From: Aplectana chamaeleonis
Lineage: Eukaryota > Nematoda > Chromadorea > Rhabditida > Cosmocercidae
DNA length: 64,000 nucleotides
Direction of reading: 5' to 3'
Assembly (NCBI GenBank): GCA_029168955.1
Contig: JAPDOI010001210.1
Span: forward strand, 1-64,000
A model generated the notes under the pieces. That model was not told where the DNA came from. It made no database searches and saw nothing but the letters and a program-made list of their open reading frames with translations. The position numbers were made by a program, and so were the translations under genes. Of the stretch, positions 12,110 through 23,200 are shown one piece after another. Within the stretch, counting starts at the first letter, position 1, and each line of letters begins with the position of its first letter.

Positions 12110-12187
12110 TCCGACAAAGGCGATATAGCCGAAACTTCAATCAAATAAATCTACTAACATCTTGGATTTGGCTCTAATAACATCTCT
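12110..12187 (+). mobile_element. Penelope-like terminal fragment, copy 2
   Basis: The sequence ggcgatatagccgaaac and the aataaatctac...cttggatttggctcta tract match 1320-1392 base for base over long stretches. The upstream box is further decayed (ccgacaaagg). Confidence 0.45.
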
Positions 12188-12880
12188 CTTCCAAAAGTTT
12201 ATAGAAATGAATATTTTCCAATTTCAACTGTTTGTGTCCTTCCATCAGCCCTCATGCTTCGACAATTTCTCGCAAAGCTTTACCACTCACGTCGTCGTCT
12301 CTTATTTCTACTATTTTCATAATCTAAGGCTGCTTTTTTCATAGTATGGCATATACAGAATTTTACACTATAGGTTTTCAATCCCAACGGGTTGTGTAAG
12401 GGAAAGAGTTTTCCTCGATACCATACATATTCTAGTCAAAATGAACAGGTGGATAAAAAAATTAGGAATACGCTTTCGCATTTTGTTTCTTCTTTTGCCA
12501 TAAACTCACAAATGAATATATCATAGCGGTTTTAAAAAGTTAATCTCCATACGGCATGAAACCACTTCACAAAAAGCCTTTCCTGAAATTTCCACAAATA
12601 TGTCGAGGGACACCATACTTGCAATAATTGATGATAACAACAATTTGGTTGCACAAGAAGAAGGAAGAAGAAGCTGATTAGTGGATCTGAGCCGTAAATA
12701 ATCAGGTGGTGAGGTGCGATTGATTACATCACCTTGAAGGGCGGCTAATATTTGATATAAACGGAACTCATAGAATACCATTTTGCCGTGGAACTTGGCA
12801 AAAGAGCCTTCCCAGCGCCGTCATCACCTCGGACCTGCTCGACCAATGAACAAGGTCGGAGCGTGTGGCTGTGATGGTTG
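12188..12880. other. No supported gene
   Basis: A minus-strand open stretch (12521-12781) is hydrophobic in its second half but has no recognisable motif and no convincing splice sites. Confidence 0.4.
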
Positions 12881-12885
12881 CGAAT

Positions 12886-12990
12886 CAGGGATGTGCGGCG
12901 AACGATTTTGAAAAATCGGCAAACGGAAATCGACAAAATTTGTCTTAAAATGGCCGGCAAACGGCAATCGGCAATCAACAAACGGCAAAG
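12886..12990 (+). repeat. GGCAAAC/GGCAATC short-period repeat, copy 1
   Basis: Degenerate 7-bp units (cggcaaa, cggcaat) run for about 100 bp, preceded by cagggatgtgcggc. The same repeat with the same end sequence occurs at 14905-15010, 19198-19300 and 20480-20512. Confidence 0.6.
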
Positions 12991-13409
12991 TAAGAAAAGC
13001 TGGTACAAAAACGATACAGATGCTCTGAAAGTACCTGTTAAAATACTATTCTCTCATGCACATTTCGTATTCAAATAGCCAGATAAGAAATTGTTTCTCA
13101 CTAATACCACAAGAAGTTGAACCTCTCACGTTTTGTTACAATACCTGATATAAACAGCACAGGATTTGACATTCTATTGAACACTAGTAAGCGAAATGTT
13201 GTGGTGAAAGGATACTAATTTTTCGAGGTTCTCTAATGTCAACCTTTTTTTGAATATGTAGTAGTATTTCATTTGCCTCGTGTTCCAAATTTATCGCACA
13301 AAATTCAGAATATCGCGCGATCAAAGTTAAGAGGGTGAGCACTCGAAATTCCTTCAAGGAAGTGAAGAGCTCAATGTGGCCTTACTTTAGCTTAATAGTT
13401 TCTAACGAG

Positions 13410-14045
13410 CGTGGCAGCCACGCCGCTTCTCTGGTACAAATCGCCTCTGCGTCTTTGCGATGAAGCCACACCGGCTCCTACGGGCACCACAGAGGCACCG
13501 CGAAGGTGCCGTTGCGGCTCTGGTATCGATGGCCGTGCCTTTACAAAAATAAAACCGACAGAGTAACTCACATGAAATTATTTATGAGTCATAGTACAAC
13601 TGTGCTGGGCCTACGGACGAAAATGTGCACCTACGGTTGTTAGGTTCTCTATCTGATAGGGACAGAGGGTATCCTCGTTACTGCGGGCAGGGAGATACGG
13701 GACGTGGGCAATCAAACTCGGTTGATTGAACCGGCGATACCACACAGGACGGTGCAAAGTAGTGGACGCGCGATAGCTTACGCATCCTCGCGGAGCTGGT
13801 GCGGTCCTAACACGGAACCGCTGCGGTACTATCGAGGCAGTGTCGCGGCGTTGTCGAGGTTTCAGGCACTGCAACAGAATCATAACGGCAGTGATGATCG
13901 TGGAGGCGCTGCGGTACTACCACGGAACTATCGCGGCACAGTTAAGGGTAGCATCACTTACCCAGAGCTGCGGCGGCAAACCTTCTCAGAGTTCGCGGCG
14001 TACTCGTTAGCGTGCCTCATGGTGTGTTTACTGCTTCACCGGTAT
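13410..14045 (+). repeat. Dispersed GC-rich repeat R, copy 1
   Basis: About 600 bp match 19500-20190 in the same order: a gttgcggctc segment, then gggcctacg, ctgatagggacagagggta, attgaaccgg and aacacggaaccgctgcggta. No coding capacity is conserved between copies, so open frames within it are not genes. A weaker third match lies at about 25670-25720. Confidence 0.6.
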
Positions 14046-14049
14046 TAAT

Positions 14050-14900
14050 TAAAGGATAATGACGTGGACAAATACATCTAAAACGCATGTTTCTGGACGG
14101 TCTTGTAAGCGTTTTCGAGAAACTGCTCCATTTTCGGCATCTCTCCCCTAACGACTTGTAAAATTTCTTTTAAACTGAGCGCTAACAACTCAGATACAAA
14201 CAATTGGCTAGTTCTTCAAGCTTCCCGCAAATACATACGACTCCTGAAAAACCGCGCATATCTCGAACCACCTCCATCCTAAGCCGTACGCCACCCTTTA
14301 TTCCCAACTGACCACTCTACACTCCGTGCATCCAGTCTATAGTCAAGCAGCGAATTTAATCAAAACGGATATTCCCCACGCCGTGTACACCCTCTCCCAT
14401 CCTTTCAACTCAGAACTCCAACTTTCAACTTGGTGCCATGTTTTTCAGCGCAATTGTGAGCATAATAGAAGATGGTGAAGTGCATAAACCCATAAACTGC
14501 CGGTGAAGTCCAACATCCTTTACACGACGCTTTGAAAATTATCTGCGAGAATTTGCGCCATTCAGCGTTTTTCCTGAATCCTTTGTGCTCTCTCCTAAAA
14601 ATGATCAAGGTGTTAAATCTTGTCCCGATGAGAATTACGTTAATTTCTCAAGCCTCAGCAAGGAGGCGGTGGGGAATTCGGTGTTCTTCCAGACAAGTGG
14701 ACCCACACAATCATGACACTACCATACTAGTAATTGCTTTGACGTGACCGCACGGTAGGTTACATCAACTGGCTAGAAGTTTTGAAGTACGTATAGTCTG
14801 TTTCTCTACTTTCGAGCCGGTCGCTGCAAGGCTTAGCAGGTTTTCCATGCTCGTCCTAATCTCGGCGTTTGTTATCTATTTCGTACTTTTTGCCGAATTT
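14050..14900. other. No supported gene
   Basis: One minus-strand open stretch (14405-14608) contains a CKGCW motif and an aromatic block. It lacks an ATG and no family was recognised. Confidence 0.4.
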
Positions 14901-14904
14901 TGTC

Positions 14905-15010
14905 GAAAAGTGAGAGGAAAAACGGCAAACGACAATCGACAAAAATCGTCCGAAAACGGCCGGTAAACGGCAATCGGCAACCGGCAAACGGCAATTGCCG
15001 CACATCCCTG
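14905..15010 (-). repeat. GGCAAAC/GGCAATC repeat, copy 2
   Basis: The same 7-bp units as at 12886 are present. The shared terminus cagggatgtgcggc lies at the right end on the minus strand. Confidence 0.6.
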
Positions 15011-15019
15011 TTGCGAATG

Positions 15020-15638
15020 CTATACTGCCTTTATTCGGGAGTGCGTAAGTCTCCCTTTCCACCCGCACTCGCTGCTACAGTACTGCACCCCGGCGTCGCG
15101 GTCTGTGGCGGCCCTCTCCAATTCGTCCTCTCCCACCGCATGTGGCAGGCATCGACTTTCGCATGACCACCGTCCGATCAACCGCATCACCAGCGATCAT
15201 GTTCGGAAAAGGTGAATTTTTTCAAAAATTTTCACCCTCGTCAGTCGTTTCGATATAGATTCGAATGTCATCGTAATGGTTAGTGTATAGATGAGTCATC
15301 GATTCGAAACAGACAATTAATGTTCAGAAATATACCGAAGGATTGTGTAAAGCTTCGAGTGAACCCTAATCTTTAGCCAGTACGATGTCATTAAAATCAA
15401 CTTCCAAACAACTGTAAACAGAGAAAATTTTGGTAAAAACTCACCGGCTCTGGACATCATCGCCGGTCAAGCGGACGATCGTACGGTGGTCATACGAGGT
15501 CGATGCCTGCCTTTTGGGTTGGGAGAGATTGGATGAGAGGGCCACGACAGACCGCGCCGCCGCGGTGCAATACTGTAGAAGCGAGTGCGGGTGAAAAGGG
15601 GGGCTCGTGCCCTCCCAAATAAAGGCAGTATATTTCGC
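15020..15638. mobile_element. Foldback element, arms about 190 bp
   Basis: The left arm (15020-15208) and right arm (15450-15638) are inverted copies, both containing tactgcctttatt, cacccgcactcgct and ggcaggcatcgac. They match at roughly 80% by eye around a 240-bp centre. No transposase was found. Confidence 0.65.
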
Positions 15639-15687
15639 TCGTTGTCTCGCACATCGCGCCGCCACAATCGACCTCAGTATAGGGGGA

Positions 15688-15940
15688 TGTTGATCGAATT
15701 CACAGCGCGGGTGGAACTAAGGAGCAGTTCGGATGGCACACGTGACTCTGCGACGGGAAACCGCTGCGTTCACGGCGTCGATGAGGCTCGTCAACCGCGG
15801 CTGCCTGAAAAAAAAATAAACTAGTTGACGCTCGGATAACGCGCCCCACCGGCAACGTGAACTCAGCGGTTTTCGTGGCGCGCTTCACGCGTGCCAACCG
15901 AACTGCTGCCTAGCCCCACCCGCGCTATGAACCCGGTCGA
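15688..15940. mobile_element. Second foldback element, arms about 80 bp
   Basis: agcgcgggtggaactaag and gagcagttcgg near 15700 recur inverted at about 15895-15930. The centre holds a ccgctgcgttcacg / cgtgaactcagcgg pair. Confidence 0.5.
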
Positions 15941-16196
15941 CTTCCTTAGCGTAGGCCCATGAAAAAGCGAAATTCTCATGACTTCCATCCGCGCAGGAGC
16001 GGAGCGGAGGCCACAGACAGCGAGGAAGCTTACGTCAGACGAAAGATGCAGCATCGCGCGCGCGGCACACGCCATGAATGATGAGATTTTCGATTTTTTT
16101 TTTCACAGTGTACCTCGCTCACGCGCATTGGTGCCTCATACTTTCCGCCAATAGCTGCCTTCGCTGTCGCTATCTACGGCGGCTAGCGTGCATTAA

Positions 16197-16679
16197 AGGC
16201 AGTGTTCACAATAATCTTCAATTTTGAGATTATTCGCTATATTGATTAAGTGGCCCTCGGGTAGAACTATAATGAAGTAGAAATTGAGAAAAACGCAACA
16301 GAAGTACACGAAATCCTCAAGTATCACCCCGCCTCTTAAGTATCACAGGAAGTGTTTGTTGTGAAAGTGCAATCTTTTGTGAACCCGTCCTTTGCAATTC
16401 TCTACTCTCTATTCCTCCGTTCTTTCCTTGAGGCCCTAATCAATCTTGCTTTGCATGAATTATTCTTCTATTTTCGATTGACCCTATGTCCACCGGTGAC
16501 AACCACCATGAACATGTTCATTCAACTGGACAACTAGTTCATGTTATGCAATAATGTTACTGAAATACGACGTTTTAATTTGTTTCTCGCCGTTTCTTCG
16601 TAATTTTGGTAACACTTGGAGGCCAACGCATTGTTTTATGTGGAAAACTCGAGGATGAAAATCATCATGAGTACTGCCT
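16197..16679 (+). mobile_element. TTAA-3 MITE, copy 1
   Basis: The left end is TTAA (16193-16196) then AGGCAGTGTTCACAATAATC. The right end is the inverted tgatgatt...gtactgcct then TTGA. The interior matches 23055-23537 in the same order over its length (accccgcctctt, acaaccaccgtgaa-like, gtaattttggtaacac). Confidence 0.7.
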
Positions 16680-17277
16680 TTGAGATAGGTGATTACTCAC
16701 CCTTCACTTTCTAGGTGTGAGGCGACAGCTGAAGCCGCGGAATCAGAGCTGAGTTTCCAAAAACAGCAGGGTTTGCTACGGCTCTGCTTTGTGGAGAACT
16801 AACAAAGTGCTGCTGTGGAATATTTCTCTATTATTATGTTGTAGAGAAGTTCACTACTCCCTTTTTCTATCCTATCAAAGCTGTAGGGCGAGTTTTCTTC
16901 TCGTCCTACAAGAATGTCCTTACAATTTCGTGAGAATCATTTATCACATTGCTGAGCAGATACTGAAGGTACTGTGCAGGCCACTATGTAGTCAGTGAAC
17001 GGTGAAGAGTAGAAAGGTGCTCAAGGAGAGCTAACAGCTCGTCAGTGTCTGGGGTATCTCGAAAGTGGAGTCTAATGATCGTACTATTGAAAATTCCGAG
17101 GACACACGCAGAGAAGTTCATACATATCTTCTAAGGAGAAAAAAGTGTCAGTGAAGAGCTTTATCGTACTACTCGACAGATCGTAATGCATAGCCGATAG
17201 CAATTATTCACTCTCTTTCGTTGTTACAGTAATACCAGATGCTCAACTGTCGACGGATCATTTAATATTTATAGGAG
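16680..17277. other. Upstream flank of the receptor gene
   Basis: No TATA box or coding exon is evident. A tttatag just before the ATG (17268-17274) is an acceptor-like site that could serve spliced-leader trans-splicing or join an upstream non-coding exon. This is inference. Confidence 0.35.
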
Positions 17278-20200
17278 ATGGACTCCGAGATTATCCAACA
17301 CTCTACATTTTGGTTCGGTTTCATAGACACACTTGTTGCTCTGTTAATCACTATTCTCAATTCTTTAGTAGCCGTGGTGAGCTTCGCGCTGCGTACTATC
17401 TCTCCTCTCATTGAGGCTTCCCATGACCCCTCTAAATTGAACACCCCATAATCTTTCGATTTTTACAGAGTATTCGTCGCTGCGAAAATTACGCCAAATG
17501 GACGGCATATCAAATAATGTTCTCTATATCTCTCTGCGACACTGTCCAGATAGTAGTACATATAGTCAGCGGGACTTCGCTGATGCTTTCTTGGGAGATG
17601 CCTGTCACTTTGAACAGTGTAAGTTAGGGGCAGTGTTCATGATAAATAACACATTCGAGTTTGACGTCAAAATGGGTTTGTTTGGTGGTGAGCTAACGAA
17701 TAGTAAAGAAAGAGCAAAGAAACACGCTCAGATTAAGGTGAATAAACGGTTTCTAACGTATTACGTCCAGGTTCAGGGCGCGAACAAAATTACGCGCCCT
17801 GCTAGTTTCCGCAAGCGCACGCTAATGGGTGAATGTGCGAGAGTCGATCAGGCTGGACGAGGCGAAGTTGCTTGGCAATCCGCCATCGAAAACGTCCGTG
17901 ACGCCACAAGTTCGTCGCAAACGGGGGCGGAAGGTGGGTGGGGCAGTCTCTGCAGGGGTATGGTTTCCGTTTTCGTTTTAGTCTAACGCATGGACCAGGC
18001 GGCTGGCCGTGCGGGGTTGGCGGCCTCACTGGAGAATGGGGTTTCGATTCGCGCCGGGTGATCTACAGTCGCAGCCCCGTCCATTCATCAGACTAAAATG
18101 ATTGCGCAAACTCCCCCAGGCCTACGAAATCTTCACTTCGCGGCCGGTCTTATCGATTCCTGACCCGTTGTCGCCACTTTCTTCTACCCTATCCAATCCA
18201 GCACCGGCCAGCATAGTGATTCATACTGGAAACTTGAAACGAGCTTCATCGAGAACACTGCTCTCAAGATATTTGGTACCCTCTTTCAAAAATAACGTCC
18301 GTTTGTGAAAGGTCTCAGATGAATACAAACACTGATCATCGGATTATTGACACCTGCTTGAACTAGTCGTATTTCAAACAATTTCAAAAGTGATTAAAAA
18401 ATCCAAATAGGGTCGAGAACACGTAAGCGCAAGCTTCCAATCTTCAGATACTTGGATCAATCCTGTCTTCCGCCTGGATCTCATCCAACTCATTCAGCAT
18501 CATGCTGGCAGTCCATCGTATGCTCAGTGTCAGCTTTCCTTTCATAGAACTCCGCTATTTCAGAGGAGTATCAAAGCGCGTGAGCAGTTATTCTATATTT
18601 TTACATATTTGCTGCAAAAGAAAGTGATCCACTTACTACGGGCGATTTGCTATGTTTTATGTAGTTCTTTTGACTGCTGTCGGTTCATGGGGCAATATTT
18701 TAATCTTCTGTCACAGGTTAATTGATTTTCGACCTCAATGTGGCGGGAGCTTTGATATCCGTTTTCCTCGGATGATTCGCTGCAGCTTTCATTTCTCCCT
18801 TCTTTAACATGACCGATATCCGTTCTCTATGCTAGTTCTGAGTCGTACCTCCTACGGGCGACGCGACGAAGTGTTTGCCATCAATACCGATTCTCTGGCG
18901 GTATGAATGATGAACGTTGCATCGTGTTGCCCGTCCTTGAAAGTATGATTCCAACCTCGGTCGTAGCAAATTTCTTTATTCTGACGCACTTCACGGCCTC
19001 TAGTGGACCTACTCAAGAGTCGATATGAGAATATATGAAAAAATCGTCTGTGAAAAAATGAAGGTCATCTTTAGTAGGACTGAAACGTGTGGTAAAACTT
19101 TCAAACCTCATATATAAATGCCTAGCCTTCATTTCGAGGTCATACCTATGCGAGGTAACTTGTGCTCTCAGAGAGCCTCATCCGATCATTCGGAGAAGAG
19201 ATGTGCAGCAAACGTTTTTCAGATTTCGGCAAACGGCAATCGGCAAAAAAATACCAAAAACGGCTGGTAAACGACAATCGGCAAACGGCAAAAAAAACCT
19301 CATCCCCTAGATTGACCCAAAGGGCGCTCCACTTTTTTTGTTTTTTTTTTCTAAAACCTAAATCAGCATTCTAGTTATTCTAATTCAAGGGAATAGTACA
19401 GATTCAAGGCATAAGATAGACAGTTATAAGACAAGTGGCACCACATGGAAATCTAGGAAATCGCAGCTGCGGGTTCTCAAGCTTCTGCTCTTACAGGCAC
19501 CAAAGCGGCACTATCGCGGAGTCGCAGCGGTAATGTCGTGGCGGCCCCACGATAGTGCCGCTGCGGCTCTGCGGTAGTGCTGCTGCGGCCCCGCGTTAGC
19601 GCCGTTGCGGCTTCGCGTTAGTGCCGTTGCGGCTCCGCGGTAGTGCCGTTGCGGCTCCGCGATCGGTGGCTGCGCCCTGACAAAAAACAGGAACAACTGC
19701 GTGTAACTCACAGGAAATCAGTGATAATACAACTGGGTAGGCCTACGAACAAAAATACGCACCTGCGGTGCTTACGTCCTCTGTCTGATAGGGAGAGAGG
19801 GTACCCCTGTCATTGCGACCTAGGACATACGGGATCTACCTCAAACTTGGGCTATTGAACCAGCAACAATCTCGTTCTGCCACACAGAACAGTGCATCGT
19901 AGTCGACGTTGGTTCGCTGATGCATCCTCGCAAAGCCCATGCGGTTCCAACACGGAACTGCCGCGGTACTGTCGCGGCAAGTCCGCGGCGCTGTCGACCC
20001 TCAAGGCACTGCAACAGAATCTTCGCGGCACAGTAATCATTACGGAGCCGCTGCGGTACTACCGTGGAACTGTCGCAGAGCCCCTGCTCACGTGTGTCGC
20101 ATTAAGGCTTTTTGGTCGTAACCTCCTTATCACCAGTTATACTTCTTCAAGGCCCACCGCTTCGCTGCTGGTGATAATTCGAAATTGAGAGCCCACTAGA

Positions 20201-23200
20201 TCTGCTTCAGAGTTTGTATCTGCAGAAAAATCGGGATCCATCGTGAACGATTCGCTCACGCGTCCACTCATGCACGCTTACTTACTGTTAGCCGAATACA
20301 TATGATGAGATTGCGAACAGATTTTTATCTATTATCCAAGCGGCTAAGCGGAAAACAGGTAAGTCAAAACCACATGATAACGCTTGAACGAGCAACGGAA
20401 AATCGGCTCACTCCTAGTGCCTACATAGCCGCGAACATAGGCTGCCTCTTTTCAATTTTTGCCGAGCTCCCCCGGAAAACTACCTGCAATTTCGGCAAAC
20501 GGGCAATTGCCGCACTTCCTGATACGGAGGCGTCCTTCTGATGAGACATTCCGCGAGCACTCGCTCAGTTCAAACTCCCTACCATGAGCGACGCAGTGCT
20601 GTCAAACCATGTCAACCGAAAAAACCATATGCCTGATATAAACTCTCACACTCAGGCGTCGCGAACGGTTTCAACCCCTGTCCGAAATCAAGGGCGTTCC
20701 TAAACAATATCGATTAACGAGCGATGATTTTCTGCTAGAACAGCATTACTGCTAGTTATATTCTACTTTGGCCCGCCAATGCGAGCATTCGAGAACTCTC
20801 TAGAAATGCCTCAGAGATCAGTTACATTTTCATGAGCCGATTATTTGCCTGTGTGGTTGTCACCAGGGCCGGTAGCAATCCTCCCGAAAGGTGGCAGCTA
20901 CCGGCTGTCACTGCGTGGTGACTGGGTCAATCACGTCTCGGCTATCAACATGGACGGGTCGGCATAGAAGTGCACAGGCGGCACTCAAATTAATGACCAT
21001 TGCAGCCAGCCACCTGGGAGCAGTGAGCGTTCTTTTGTGAGGTGGCTGACTGCAAGAAACGAGTGGTGACTTCGCTCACCGCCGCAGAGGAAAGAGAAAT
21101 AGCGCGCGAAACGAAGAGGAGCTGGGTCGATACCGCGGTCAAGGGGTCGAGCACGTCCAATGGTGCTGACTTTTTCAAGCAAGTGCGCTCCAAGGAAGGG
21201 CGGTGGAGCGCTTGCGATCCGACCAGTACGCTGCCCACTTATAACCCAGCACAGCGCGGCGGCCTATCTCGTTGTCTAGGTGGGCAAAGAAAAATTGCAC
21301 CCGCCGGCTGGCGGCCATCCAGCTCCGCTGCCAGCTGATAGGAATGATAGCGAAACGGTGGAAGTTTTATTGATGTTTCAGTGATTCCTAGCGAAGATTA
21401 GTGGGAGATTAACGTCAAATTGTACGTAACTATCATGAATACGTCTCGTTTTTAGATTTCAGTGCGTTAGTCCTATGTTAAGCTCAACTTCCGATTCCCA
21501 GAAGTTGTTGTGGCCATATTCAACCATTTCCAGATTTTTTTTTCAATAATCGCTCGCCACAAATAAAATCAGATCAGAAAGCCATCTAGGAAAGTAGGCT
21601 GAGAAACTGTTCCGTTTTACAGAAAATGCATGAAACTTACGTGATCCGCGTGTACTAGTTACTAAATGCTGTATAATAGTTCATCTGAGTGCGGCTTTTA
21701 TCTAAGCTTCGTTTTCTTCTTCCACTTCAAGTTCACTTCTTTCTATGTTGACTGGAAAGCGTGAAACAGATTAGGGATCAAAATAGATCATAATTTAGAA
21801 AAATCCTTTAAACTTTTCGATACATTGTGACAAAAACCCGAGGTTGGCTGCTCGACAATCATACTACAAAGTATTGTGTATCGTGGTTCAGTGGCAAGAG
21901 GTCGTCCAACAAAAAGCTTTCAGAATCGTTTCATGAATCTAACATTCTCTCGCTTTGATGATTTTCGCAGAAAATTCCGAAATCCCATCATCCAAGGTTG
22001 AAAACTTATTATACCTGAAAGCTAGACACATTTGCACGCTCCCGAAACCCATCTTCACTACTGCTAGTTCGATCAAAGTTACGATGAATACGAAGAACTG
22101 TGGAGGAAGTAAATTTAGGAAAACAGAAAGAGGCTCTCACACATGAACATGTGGCCTATTGGTCGAAAGCGCTGTGTTTGGCATTTGTCTCGTAGGATGA
22201 TGCGGTGCTGGTTCGAATACGTCGGCGGTTGAGAGTATTGCATTCAACGCTACTCTTCGAGAATGATTCTCGTTCTAAGGTGGCAACCATAGGAGGCATC
22301 TAGAGTTACTGGCTGAAAACTTCAACTCTTATCTCTCAGTGGAAAAGCTCCAGGACAATTCTTGTTTTCAAGAATGGAGACAAGGAGGACATCGGAAAGT
22401 ATCGCCCTATAGCTCTTCTGCCAGTTCCATATAAAGTCTTCACCAAGATCATCCTAAATCGTTTGGAGACCATCATGGATTTCTACCAGCCAGTGGAGCA
22501 AGCTGGGTTTAGAAAAGGTTTCTGCTGTATGGACCACATTCACACCGCTTCCCAGCTGATCGAGCGATGTCGAGAATACAAGTTGCCGCTGTGCTTAGCA
22601 TTTGCTGACTACTAGAAGGCAATCGACTCAGTGGAGGCTAATGCCGTTCTCAACGGGAAAATTTATGATGAAAAAAATGGAAAGTTGGAGAGATTGGAGC
22701 AGGCAATCATTCCATAGTCGTACTTCAACTTGCAGCTCCTCTCGCCACTCGGCAGCTAGCATTACGTCGTTAGCGTACAGTATAGTTCATGGATGTGGTT
22801 TCTGCATGTCATGGGTAACTGTATCCATGCATAACATGAACATCAGCGGCGACAAGGCCGATCCTTGGTGCACCCCGACATGAATGGGAAAGAGGTAACT
22901 AGTTCCTGCTGAGCACCTTACAGCACTGCTCGGATTTGCGTAAAAATTCTCAGAAAAGTAAAGTTTCGATTCAGCAAGTTGTGCCCTTGTTATAAAATAA
23001 CAAAAATTGACTAAGCAATTTTCGCTTGTATCTGAAGAAAAAAATTACACATAAAAGACAGTGTCCAGAGAATTCTCGATTATGTAATTAATTGCTAAAT
23101 CGATTGCTTGACCTCAATGTAGAACTGAAATGACGAATAAATCAAGGAAAAAGCACCAGAAGTACGCGAAATTCTGTACTCTCACCCCGCCTCTTCACTC

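Noticed and set aside
20289..20356. Possible exon between ttgttag-like acceptor and gtaagt donor
   Set aside because: It lies in receptor intron 3, reads as a soluble peptide, and the receptor is already complete and in phase without it.
20870..21340. GC-rich structured stretch as a small nuclear or 5S RNA gene
   Set aside because: No match to conserved U1, U2, U6, 5S or spliced-leader core sequences was seen.
22150..22235. tRNA-like sequence with ggttcgaatac
   Set aside because: No acceptor stem pairing and no proper A-box; chance B-box match.
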